Below, in pieces: positions 1 to 5,924 of a DNA stretch of 6,662 nt. This stretch comes from Smithella sp. UBA2180 (lineage in GTDB: Bacteria; Desulfobacterota; Syntrophia; Syntrophales; Smithellaceae): contig DCVU01000174.1 of NCBI GenBank assembly GCA_002327415.1, positions 1 through 6,662 of the forward strand, in the 5' to 3' direction. Position 1 is the stretch's first letter. The number at the start of each line of letters is the position of its first letter. The notes beneath the pieces were generated by a model. The model saw nothing but the letters and a program-made list of their open reading frames with translations, made no database searches and was not told the DNA's origin. The translations under genes were made by a program, and so were the position numbers.

Positions 1-80
1 TCCTTTACCTCCCTTATAATAATGTCCGACATCTCCGCCCTGATCAATTCGGCTACTCTATCAGCTCTTTTAAAGTTCAT
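1..80 (-). CDS. rbfA: 30S ribosome-binding factor A, N-terminal part (runs off window)
   Basis: RbfA is a small KH-fold protein that binds the immature 30S subunit and helps mature the 5' end of 16S rRNA; it acts in the cytoplasm. Only the first 26 codons are present. They read MNFKRADRVAELIRAEMSDI and then IIREVK, which matches the usual RbfA opening (a basic, R-A-D-R-V-containing start followed by an amphipathic helix ending in a REVKD-like motif). The ATG lies inside the last codons of the upstream DUF503 gene, giving an 11-base overlap, and I see no Shine-Dalgarno sequence in front of it, so translation is probably coupled to the upstream gene. The position, last in an infB-ylxP-rbfA run, supports the call. 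The C-terminal part cannot be judged here. Confidence 0.9.
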   Translation of the reverse strand, partial: MNFKRADRVAELIRAEMSDIIIREVK

Positions 81-408
81 CGTACTTGCTTGTTCTTTCA
101 TAAGCCGCTTCCAGAAAACTGGAAACAACCATAATTTCTATTTTGCTGTCTAGCATTTCGGCAACACGCAGATTATCGATAAATCTTAGAACATGATCAA
201 CCTTCCCGTTAATATAGCGAGAATCATTGCCGGCCACCGCGAAACCTATCTCGGCCATTTTGTAATTATCAAGATTGCCTGTTTCCGCGATCGATATATT
301 AAACTCGTTTTGCGTTCGTTTTAAAATCTTGCTTAAAACGCTTCTTTTTTCTTTTAACGAGCCGCTTTCGTGGATTCGTAGATTTATGATTCCGTAGCCA
401 ATAACCAT
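70..408 (-). CDS. ylxP: DUF503 / YlxP family protein
   Basis: This is a small protein of about 112 residues of the DUF503 family, called YlxP in Bacillus, where it sits between infB and rbfA as it does here. The family is compact, alpha/beta, and has no firmly established biochemical role; a part in ribosome or RNA metabolism is inferred from its constant neighbours. Visible hallmarks are the hydrophobic first strand (MVIGYGIINLRI), the conserved SLKEKRSVL motif, the N-I-S-I-A-E strand, and the F-A-V-A-G-N-D segment followed by a helix. An upstream in-frame ATG at 429 would add seven residues, but I prefer the ATG at 408: it gives the normal family start and has GGGGGAAAG placed directly before it as a ribosome-binding site. 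There is an 82-base gap after infB and an 11-base overlap with rbfA. Confidence 0.88.
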   Translation of the reverse strand: MVIGYGIINLRIHESGSLKEKRSVLSKILKRTQNEFNISIAETGNLDNYKMAEIGFAVAGNDSRYINGKVDHVLRFIDNLRVAEMLDSKIEIMVVSSFLEAAYERTSKYDEL

Positions 409-422
409 AAAGCTTTCCCCCG
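409..422 (-). promoter_or_regulatory. Ribosome-binding site deciding the DUF503 start
   Basis: On the minus strand the sequence GGGGGAAAG lies about 6 bases before the ATG at 408. It lies inside the reading frame of the longer alternative start at 429, which has no comparable site, so it favours the shorter protein. Confidence 0.6.
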
Positions 423-490
423 AAATCATACAGTAATGTAAAAATCAGAATAGTCCAATGTTGATATGCAAATAAACGTATCTAAACATT

Positions 491-3142
491 CTACTCCAGC
501 TTCTTTTCCAGTGTTTCTGTTATATAAGACTCAATTACGTCACCCAAGTGAATATCATTAAATCCTTCAATGCTGATGCCGCATTCAAAACCAGCCAGCA
601 CTTCCCTGGCGTCATCCTTGAATCTCTTCAATGAAAGAATTTTGCCATCGAAAACCACAACACTGTCGCGAACAAGTTTCAGGTTGCCTGAACGCGTAAT
701 CTTTCCGTCGGTTACAGAACATCCGGCGATAGTGCCAACTTTAGGCACCTTGAAGAGTTCGCGGACTTCTGCCCGCCCCTGAACGACCTCTTTATATTCC
801 GGTTCCAGCAGCCCTTCCATCGCCGCCCGTACATCTGCAATAACATTGTAAATAATATCATATAGTTTGATTTCTACGCCTTCCTGCTGGGCAATTTCCA
901 CTACCCGCGCGTCGGGTCTTACATTAAATCCGATAATAATGGCCTTGGAGGCGGAAGCGAGCATAACGTCCGTTTCGGTGATAGCACCGGTGGAACTATG
1001 GATAATTTTTAGTTTTATATCATCGGTGGAAAGTTTATTCAAAGCGTCGGAAATCGCTCCTATTGATCCTTGCACATCAGCTTTGATAATAACATTGCAG
1101 TCTTTTACACCTTCTTTTATTCTTTGATAGAGCTGTTCTAAAGTAACTTTAGAAAAACTGGATATCTCTTTTTCTCTTGTTTTTCTTAACCAATAATCGG
1201 CAATGCTGCGTGCCTTCTTTTCATCTTCGACACAGAAAAATTCAGCGCCGGTTTGAGGAACACTGGAAAAACCAATAACTTCCACCGGCATGGAAGGTCC
1301 GGCTTCTTTGATGCGCCTGCCCTGATCATTAATCATCGCCCGTACACGGCCAAATTCAGTTTTGGAAACATAGGAATCGCCTTCTCTTAAGGTTCCTTCC
1401 TGGATTAAAACCGTCGCTACGGGACCGCGGCCGCGATCTAATTTAGCCTCGATAATAATGCCGCGAGCAGGAAGATCCGGATCGGCTTTTAACTCCAGAA
1501 CATCGGCCTGCAGTAAAATCATTTCCAGCAATTCTTCAATATTAATTTTCTTTTTAGCGGACACCTCACAAAAAATTGTTTCACCACCCCATTGTTCGGA
1601 TAAAAGACCGTGTTCGGTGAGAGACTGTTTAATCTTCTCGGGGTCAGCGCCTGGTTTATCAATTTTATTGATCGCCACGATAATCGGCACTCCGGCAACT
1701 TTGGAGTGATTGATGGCTTCAACGGTTTGTCCCATAACGCCATCGTCGGCGGCAACAACCAGAACAACTATGTCGGTTACCTGAGCACCACGAGCCCTCA
1801 TTGCCGTAAACGCTTCATGGCCGGGAGTGTCCAGAAAAACTATGTCCCGTCCATTGATATGAACATGATAAGCACCGATAGCTTGTGTAATTCCACCAGC
1901 TTCGCCATCAATTACATTTGACTGCCTTATTACATCTAAAAGTGAGGTTTTACCATGATCAACGTGCCCCATAATAGTAACAACCGGGGCCCGCGGTTTA
2001 AGGTTTTCTGAAGAGGACGGTGTTTTTAACATGGATTCGTCAAACTCCATATCCACCGGTTCAACCTGAAAACCGAATTCATTCGCTATAATCGCGGCAA
2101 TATCATAATCTATGGCTTGATTAATGGTGACCATAACATCCATCGCCATTAATTTGTTGATTATTTCGCTTACCTTGACTCCCATTCTTTTAGCTAAATC
2201 ACCAACTGCAATTGTTTCTCCAAACTTGATACGCCTTTTAATTGCTTTAGGGATGGTGATCTCTGTCTTTTTCATTTTGGCGGGGACAGTTTTTCTATTA
2301 TCCCGCCATTTGACAAAACTTGCTTCGCTTTCTTCGTTATGTTTTTGTAATCTCTTTTCTATCTTTTTCTCTAAAATCTTGCGGAGCGGTAATGCGTTTT
2401 CCTCTTCAATAAATATTTCTACCGGAGCCTTACCCTTTTTCTTTGATCTCTCCGCCGGAGGAAGGGCTATTTTTTCGCCGGGCTTTAGAGGGGCTTTTGG
2501 TGGAATTGCCGTGCTCGTTTCCGACATGATTATTTTATGTTTAGCAATGACAGCCGGCTTTGCCGAAACAAGGGACGGATGTTTTATTTTCCCCGCCACA
2601 GTTTTATCCGGCGCTGCGGCCATCGGCTGGACGTCAGTTGGCGCTGTTGTTTCATCTTTCGGTATTTGTTCTTTGGGATGAGTTGTCTTTTCGCCTTTTG
2701 GCACATGTTCTTTGGGTTGAGCAGAAACTGCCTCGATTTCAGAAACAGGAGTTTCAGGAGGCTCTTCTTTTTTAACTTTATCAACTTTCTCCGCCGGTTG
2801 TTTTGAAGATACCTTCTCCGGTTGTTCTGCCAAAACCTTCTCCGGTTGTTCTGCCAAAACCTTCTCCGGTTGTTCTTCTTTCTTCTCCGGAACTTCTTCG
2901 ACCGGTGTTTCAATGAAAGTGCGGACGGTACGACGCCGAATTACCGTGGATTTTATTCTCTCTTCCGTGGTTTCGCGATGTTCAGTAGCCAACAATGCTT
3001 TTTTTATTCTTTCCACTTCACTCTCATCCAAAGAAGAGGAAGCGGTCTTAACCGCAATGCCAATTTTTTCCAGATGAGCAATCAGTTCTTTATTTTCCAA
3101 GCCAAGCTCTTTGGCTAATTCATGAACTCGCTTTTTCGGCAT
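491..3142 (-). CDS. infB: Translation initiation factor IF-2
   Basis: IF2 is the GTPase that delivers formyl-methionyl-tRNA to the 30S subunit and promotes 50S joining. The 883 residues show the full architecture: an IF2N helical domain (about 3-53), a long charged Lys/Glu/Pro linker (about 54-300), a second IF2N-like domain (about 306-360), the G domain (about 386-552), beta-barrel domain II, domain III (about 670-780) and the C-terminal fMet-tRNA-binding C2 domain with its G-F-E-C-G-I...F-N-D-I...G-D signature. All G motifs are intact: GHVDHGKT at 392-399, GGIT at 416-419, DTPGH at 438-442, NKID at 492-495 and SAK at 528-530. The length is close to that of E. coli IF2. The linker holds near-perfect tandem repeats (annotated separately). 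The ATG at 3142 has GGAGAG about 8 bases upstream and follows nusA by 38 bases, so it is cotranscribed. Confidence 0.98.
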   Translation of the reverse strand: MPKKRVHELAKELGLENKELIAHLEKIGIAVKTASSSLDESEVERIKKALLATEHRETTEERIKSTVIRRRTVRTFIETPVEEVPEKKEEQPEKVLAEQPEKVLAEQPEKVSSKQPAEKVDKVKKEEPPETPVSEIEAVSAQPKEHVPKGEKTTHPKEQIPKDETTAPTDVQPMAAAPDKTVAGKIKHPSLVSAKPAVIAKHKIIMSETSTAIPPKAPLKPGEKIALPPAERSKKKGKAPVEIFIEEENALPLRKILEKKIEKRLQKHNEESEASFVKWRDNRKTVPAKMKKTEITIPKAIKRRIKFGETIAVGDLAKRMGVKVSEIINKLMAMDVMVTINQAIDYDIAAIIANEFGFQVEPVDMEFDESMLKTPSSSENLKPRAPVVTIMGHVDHGKTSLLDVIRQSNVIDGEAGGITQAIGAYHVHINGRDIVFLDTPGHEAFTAMRARGAQVTDIVVLVVAADDGVMGQTVEAINHSKVAGVPIIVAINKIDKPGADPEKIKQSLTEHGLLSEQWGGETIFCEVSAKKKINIEELLEMILLQADVLELKADPDLPARGIIIEAKLDRGRGPVATVLIQEGTLREGDSYVSKTEFGRVRAMINDQGRRIKEAGPSMPVEVIGFSSVPQTGAEFFCVEDEKKARSIADYWLRKTREKEISSFSKVTLEQLYQRIKEGVKDCNVIIKADVQGSIGAISDALNKLSTDDIKLKIIHSSTGAITETDVMLASASKAIIIGFNVRPDARVVEIAQQEGVEIKLYDIIYNVIADVRAAMEGLLEPEYKEVVQGRAEVRELFKVPKVGTIAGCSVTDGKITRSGNLKLVRDSVVVFDGKILSLKRFKDDAREVLAGFECGISIEGFNDIHLGDVIESYITETLEKKLE
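2650..2722 (-). repeat. Imperfect 12-residue duplication in the infB linker
   Basis: The encoded linker reads PKEHVPKGEKTT immediately followed by the related HPKEQIPKDETT, which indicates a diverged duplication of about 36 bases. On the plus strand the two copies share TTCTTTGGG cores near 2670 and 2710. It is a second, older repeat tract separate from the 24-bp array. Confidence 0.55.
2811..2876 (-). repeat. 24-bp tandem repeat within the infB linker
   Basis: Two identical 24-base units (2811-2834 and 2835-2858) are followed by 18 bases of a third (2859-2876). In the infB frame they encode EQPEKVLA-type octapeptides in tandem. Degenerate relatives flank the array: a diverged copy near 2786-2806 (QPAEKV) and a TTCTCCGG remnant near 2883. 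The unit is a multiple of three, so gain or loss of copies keeps the frame and only changes the length of the flexible linker. Confidence 0.9.
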
Positions 3143-3180
3143 GCGTGAAACTCTCCATATTAAATTTCTTGGTTGTAAGA

Positions 3181-4455
3181 TTATAAATCATTTTTTTTAT
3201 TATTCACGGCTTCCTCAATTAAAATTTTACCCGCCGTTTCAATCCATTGTTGGGCTGTCTTTTCGCCTATGCCGGGAATTGCAGATAATATCTCGGGCTC
3301 TGTTACTGCAACCATGGCAATGCTCTTGATACCCTTACTAAAGAGCTTCTCCGCCATAGCCGGTCCTATTCCCGTAATTTTTGTCAGTTCATTTTGTCCT
3401 TCTTGTTCTTCTTTCTTAGCAAGAGCCATCGTTTCGCTTTTCATGTCAATGTTCCATCCTGTCAGCTTAACCGCCAACCGGACATTTTGCCCGTTTTTAC
3501 CAATGGCCAAAGAGAGTTGATCATCAGGAACAATTACCGTCATTGTTCGGTTGTCATCATCGATAAATACCCTGCTGACCTTGGCAGGAGATAATGAACT
3601 GCTTACATATTTGGCCGCATCATCGCTATAAGGAATAATATCGATTTTCTCGCCGCGCAATTCCTGAACCACGCTCTGCACCCGCGATCCCCTCATACCA
3701 ACGCATGCACCCACAGGATCGATATCTTTATCTTTAGATCTGACGGAAATTTTCCCTCTTTTGCCCGGTTCCCGAGCCACAGTGACAATTTCAATAAGCC
3801 CTTCCGAAATTTCCGGAACTTCCACTTCGAAAAGCGCCTTTAAAAATGCCGGATGCGTGCGGGACATTATTATTTGTGGCCCTTTAGAATTCTTCTTTAC
3901 GTCAACAATATACGAGCGGATTCTTTCTCCGCGTTTATAAGTTTCCCGATGAATTTGTTCCGTCGGAGGCACAACACCTTCCGCGCGTCCTAAATTGACA
4001 ATGATATTGCCGCCTTCAAATCTTTGGACAAAACCATTCACTAATTCGCCTTTTCTGTCTTTATATTCTTCATAAATATTATCGCATTCCGCATCTTTAA
4101 CTCTCTGAATAATTATTTGTTTGGCCATTTGTACGGCAATGCGGCCGAAGGAACTTGTTTCAATTTTCATTCCCAGGCTATCGCCTGGTTCAGCGCCTTC
4201 ATCAAGTTTTCCCCTCGCTTCTTCTTTAGACATTTGTGTTTGAGGATCGACGACTTTATCGACAACGGTTTTGAATTGAAAAACTTCAATTTCTCCGGTT
4301 TCATCGTTGTAATGGGCTTCTATATCAACGTTTTGTCCAAGCTTCTTACTTGCAGCAGTAAGCATTGCCGCTTCGAGCGCACCGGTAATAATATCTTTAT
4401 TTATACCCTTGTCCTTACCCATCTGCTCGATCAGACGTTTAAGTTCTGGTAACAT
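3181..4455 (-). CDS. nusA: Transcription termination/antitermination factor NusA
   Basis: NusA binds RNA polymerase and nascent RNA and modulates pausing, intrinsic termination, antitermination and Rho action. The 424 residues contain the RNA-polymerase-binding N-terminal domain (about 1-125), an S1 domain (about 135-199, starting KGELVNGFV), KH1 (about 230-280, with GMRG at 253-256) and KH2 (about 300-340, with GKNG at 319-322). After a short linker comes one helix-hairpin-helix region (about 355-410) with TGIGPAMAEKL and IPGIGEKTA. The enterobacterial form of about 495 residues has two acidic repeats at the C-terminus; here a single helix-hairpin-helix segment takes their place. The ATG at 4455 has the very strong site GGGAGGA about 7 bases upstream. 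It lies 63 bases after rimP and 38 bases before infB. NusA could act on the terminator in front of its own operon, as a feedback loop; that is inference. Confidence 0.98.
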   Translation of the reverse strand: MLPELKRLIEQMGKDKGINKDIITGALEAAMLTAASKKLGQNVDIEAHYNDETGEIEVFQFKTVVDKVVDPQTQMSKEEARGKLDEGAEPGDSLGMKIETSSFGRIAVQMAKQIIIQRVKDAECDNIYEEYKDRKGELVNGFVQRFEGGNIIVNLGRAEGVVPPTEQIHRETYKRGERIRSYIVDVKKNSKGPQIIMSRTHPAFLKALFEVEVPEISEGLIEIVTVAREPGKRGKISVRSKDKDIDPVGACVGMRGSRVQSVVQELRGEKIDIIPYSDDAAKYVSSSLSPAKVSRVFIDDDNRTMTVIVPDDQLSLAIGKNGQNVRLAVKLTGWNIDMKSETMALAKKEEQEGQNELTKITGIGPAMAEKLFSKGIKSIAMVAVTEPEILSAIPGIGEKTAQQWIETAGKILIEEAVNNKKNDL

Positions 4456-4470
4456 CTACATTCCTCCCTT
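4456..4470 (-). promoter_or_regulatory. Strong nusA ribosome-binding site
   Basis: The minus-strand sequence AGGGAGGA ends about 6 bases before the nusA ATG. It is the strongest Shine-Dalgarno site in the operon and contrasts with rimP and rbfA, which have none that I can recognise. Confidence 0.7.
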
Positions 4471-4518
4471 TCTTTTAACTTATATATCGCAGAATCTCAG
4501 CCTGCGGACATTAATTCT

Positions 4519-5004
4519 TCACTTAATATTTAATTCATCCGGCATTGCCAGATTGGTTTTAATAATATCTCGCTGAGGAATCCGGTAAATTTTGCCGGAA
4601 ATATCGATCAAAACTACTTTTTGGCCATTTTCTTCGGTATAATCCGCAAGAATGCCGTGAAAATTCTTCATCCCCTCAACTTTTCCGTTCGTTTTAATAT
4701 TCACTCTGGAACCCTTGTATTTCACAAAATCCTGATCGCGCGATATCGGCCGATCAATGCCGGGAGAAGAAACTTCCAACGTGTAAGCACAGTTAATTAC
4801 TTCACGAATATCGAAAATGTCGCCTAACTGATTGCTGATATTCACACAATCATCAATCGAAATGCCGCCTTTCTTGTCCAGGAAAAGCCGGATAATCCAG
4901 CGCGAATGCATTTTTATGCATTCCACGTAAATCAATTCCATTCCTTCCGAAGTAACAACCGGCTCGGCTAACTGCCGGATCTTTTCCTTTACATCGTAAT
5001 CCAT
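4519..5004 (-). CDS. rimP: Ribosome maturation factor RimP
   Basis: RimP binds the free 30S subunit and assists its late assembly. The protein of 161-163 residues has the two expected domains: an N-terminal alpha/beta domain (about 8-82, LAEPVV...ELIYVEC and the D-C-V-N-I-S segment) and a C-terminal SH3-like barrel (about 88-155). They are joined at the family signature EVSSPGIDRPISR followed by D-F-V-K-Y-K-G. A GTG at 5010 could add two residues, and a TGA stop directly precedes it in frame, so the start must be 5010 or 5004. I chose the ATG at 5004 because a weak GAG lies about 5 bases before it. Neither start has a normal ribosome-binding site: the U-tract of an intrinsic terminator fills that position. 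As first protein gene of the operon it precedes nusA by 63 bases, as in many bacteria. Confidence 0.95.
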   Translation of the reverse strand: MDYDVKEKIRQLAEPVVTSEGMELIYVECIKMHSRWIIRLFLDKKGGISIDDCVNISNQLGDIFDIREVINCAYTLEVSSPGIDRPISRDQDFVKYKGSRVNIKTNGKVEGMKNFHGILADYTEENGQKVVLIDISGKIYRIPQRDIIKTNLAMPDELNIK

Positions 5005-5012
5005 AATCACTC

Positions 5013-5042
5013 AAAAATAAAAAAGTGGGCACGGGCCCACTC
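5013..5042 (-). terminator. Intrinsic terminator/attenuator between tRNA-Gly and rimP
   Basis: On the minus strand a stem GTGGGC / GCCCAC (5035-5040 with 5025-5030), extendable by an A-U and a G-U pair, closes a CCGT tetraloop. It is followed directly by TTTTTTATTTTT (5024-5013). This is a textbook Rho-independent terminator for transcripts coming from the tRNA. It works only in this direction, since the plus strand has no T-tract after the stem. The U-tract ends two bases before the GTG at 5010, so the structure occupies the rimP ribosome-binding region. It probably limits how much tRNA transcription continues into the operon. Confidence 0.85.
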
Positions 5043-5138
5043 ATCAATTCATATCGATGGTTTGACAATCAGCTAACACATCACAGAAGACAAAGCAAGC
5101 GAAAATATAGCGACAGACAACGTCTGGTTATTACCTTC
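5043..5138 (-). other. Spacer between tRNA-Gly and the terminator
   Basis: These 96 bases are the tRNA 3' trailer and operon leader. They hold one small perfect hairpin (arms CAGAC and GTCTG with a 3-base loop, 5114-5126) about 12 bases after the encoded CCA, which may mark a processing point. I find no open reading frame with a ribosome-binding site and no convincing -35/-10 pair. Confidence 0.4.
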
Positions 5139-5213
5139 TGGAGCGGGCGACCGGGCTCGAACCGGCGACGTCCAGCTTGGGAAGCTGACATTCTACCACT
5201 GAATTACGCCCGC
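5139..5213 (-). tRNA. tRNA-Gly, anticodon CCC
   Basis: The minus strand folds into a complete cloverleaf of 75 nt including an encoded CCA. The acceptor stem is GCGGGCG with CGCCCGC and a T discriminator base. The D stem is ATTC/GAAT with loop AGTGGTA. The anticodon stem is TCAGC/GCTGG (one G-U pair) with loop TTCCCAA, giving anticodon CCC, which reads GGG. The T arm is GCCGG/CCGGT with loop TTCGAGC. The anticodon arm and acceptor closely resemble bacterial glycine tRNAs of the CCC type. A promoter lies directly upstream and a terminator about 95 bases downstream, after which rimP begins. Confidence 0.97.
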
Positions 5214-5227
5214 TCATAAGGGCGCTA

Positions 5228-5255
5228 ATGTTATTGAACAGAAGTGTTTTGTCAA
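5228..5255 (-). promoter_or_regulatory. Sigma70-like promoter for tRNA-Gly (and probably the operon)
   Basis: The minus strand has a consensus -35 box TTGACA (5255-5250), a 16-base spacer and the -10-like box TAACAT (5233-5228, four of six consensus positions). The expected start is near 5221, about seven bases before the mature 5' end of the tRNA, which is a normal tRNA leader. No competing promoter is evident between the tRNA and rimP. Confidence 0.7.
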
Positions 5256-5322
5256 GGTATTTTTACTTGTCGGGGCGGCGCCAAGCGGGCGGGAAAAGAG
5301 ATTTTCAGGCGACAAAAACAGC
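5256..5322. other. Divergent intergenic region between tRNA-Gly and the membrane-protein gene
   Basis: This is the centre of a 187-base gene-free stretch between two outward-facing promoters. It contains a short GC-rich patch (about 5270-5292, including the palindrome GGCGCC) in otherwise AT-rich sequence. I see no operator or hairpin that I can name. Confidence 0.3.
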
Positions 5323-5352
5323 TTGACCATGTTTGCCATGTTGATGTAATAT
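5323..5352 (+). promoter_or_regulatory. Putative sigma70-like promoter for the membrane-protein gene
   Basis: TTGACC (5323-5328), an 18-base spacer and TAATAT (5347-5352) form a plausible promoter facing the gene at 5401. The leader would be about 40 bases and ends in a strong ribosome-binding site. The spacing is one base longer than optimal and both boxes have mismatches. Confidence 0.5.
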
Positions 5353-5388
5353 TTAATTATTCTACCATTAACCCTTATTAAGAAAAAA

Positions 5389-5396
5389 AAGGAGGA
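5389..5396 (+). promoter_or_regulatory. Ribosome-binding site of the membrane-protein gene
   Basis: AAGGAGGA, preceded by a run of A residues, ends four bases before the ATG at 5401. It is a near-perfect Shine-Dalgarno sequence and fixes the start. Confidence 0.75.
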
Positions 5397-5400
5397 ACCG

Positions 5401-5817
5401 ATGTTTATCGCACTGCTTGGCGTAACTTTTTTAGTTTCTCTCATCGTATCGTTTATCGTAATCAAATTCTTTTCCACACCGCTGGACAATATTCTCAAAC
5501 GAATCATCGCGGATGAAATAAGCGGCGCTTGGTTGAAATACCTCAAATTCGCCATTATTGTCGTCGGTGTTTCGTCCGGTGTGCGCATCCACCAGCTGGA
5601 GAAATATATCACACCGTGGCGCGGAGACGATGAACAACGCGTTGCGGAACTTACCGGCAACCGCTGGATATTGGAACTTTACGGGACGGTGATCGAAACG
5701 CTTCAGGGAATCGCCTTGCTGCTTCTGGTTTTCTTTGTAATTGCCTTAATTGCTTACGTTATTGTCCGACTGGCCGAGACAAGACGCGTAGGCGACACTG
5801 AAAGCAAAAACCCATAG
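5401..5817 (+). CDS. Small membrane protein of unknown function
   Basis: I do not recognise a named family for this 138-residue protein. Residues 1-23 are a strongly hydrophobic helix that looks like an uncleaved signal anchor (it continues into I-K-F-F-S-T-P without a cleavage site). Residues about 98-123 form a second clear membrane helix (IALLLLVFFVIALIAYVIV). A shorter apolar stretch at about 47-61 (YLKFAIIVVGVSSGV) may be membrane-associated. Between them lies a segment of roughly 35 residues with charged and aromatic positions (QLEKYITPWRGDDEQR, then R-W-I-L-E-L-Y). The tail is short and charged and starts with R-L-A-E-T-R-R. It is likely an inner-membrane protein with the middle part on one face. 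The strong ribosome-binding site and codon use like its neighbours argue that it is a real gene. It is transcribed alone, divergent from the tRNA operon and convergent with the helicase gene, so context gives no clue to function. Confidence 0.82.
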   Translation: MFIALLGVTFLVSLIVSFIVIKFFSTPLDNILKRIIADEISGAWLKYLKFAIIVVGVSSGVRIHQLEKYITPWRGDDEQRVAELTGNRWILELYGTVIETLQGIALLLLVFFVIALIAYVIVRLAETRRVGDTESKNP

Positions 5818-5833
5818 AAAAAGTGTTTTAAGC

Positions 5834-5855
5834 TGGAGCAATCTTGATTGCTCCA
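5834..5855. terminator. Hairpin 1 in the convergent intergenic region
   Basis: A perfect 9-bp stem (TGGAGCAAT with ATTGCTCCA) closes a four-base loop, 16 bases after the stop of the membrane-protein gene. On the plus strand it is followed by AAAATATTTC, a poor U-tract; on the minus strand by GCTTAAAACACTTTTTC. It is probably a transcription or RNA-stability end for one or both converging genes, though not a textbook terminator. Confidence 0.5.
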
Positions 5856-5864
5856 AAATATTTC

Positions 5865-5887
5865 GGTTCAAGCTGCAAGCTTGAACC
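5865..5887. terminator. Hairpin 2 in the convergent intergenic region
   Basis: A perfect 10-bp stem (GGTTCAAGCT with AGCTTGAACC) closes a three-base GCA loop. In the minus direction it follows the helicase stop by about 37 bases and is trailed by GAAATATTTT, a moderate U-rich run, so it may terminate the helicase transcript. It lies only nine bases from hairpin 1. Confidence 0.5.
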
Positions 5888-5924
5888 AGCAACAAACTCC
5901 GATCCCGGGAAGTGGAGGGGAAAT

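Noticed and set aside
409..490. Possible internal promoter before DUF503 (TATGAT-like box near 425)
   Set aside because: The -10-like box is good but no -35 box lies at a usable distance; the gap is more simply part of the operon transcript.
2124..2681. Long plus-strand open frame of 185 codons opposite infB
   Set aside because: It is antisense to conserved IF2 sequence, has no ribosome-binding site, and its hydrophobic look follows from reading the complement of charged codons.
2200..2700. Internal translation starts giving shorter IF2 forms as in E. coli
   Set aside because: The in-frame Met codons I checked in the linker lack a Shine-Dalgarno site, so there is no sequence support.
4456..4518. 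Small hairpin between rimP and nusA (arms CGCAG and CTGCG)
   Set aside because: Five base pairs with a nine-base loop and no U-tract; too weak to call a terminator or a processing site.
5043..5138. Possible second promoter for rimP (TTGTCA-like -35)
   Set aside because: No acceptable -10 box at 15-19 bases; the match of the -35 alone is not evidence.
5025..5219. Plus-strand open frame across the tRNA
   Set aside because: It covers the antisense of tRNA-Gly and the terminator and has no protein-like features.
5139..5292. AGCGGGCG of the tRNA 3' end recurs near 5283-5290, like an attachment-site duplication
   Set aside because: The shared run is only about eight bases of a GC-rich motif, there is no integrase or mobile gene nearby, and the tRNA is intact; chance is the likelier explanation.
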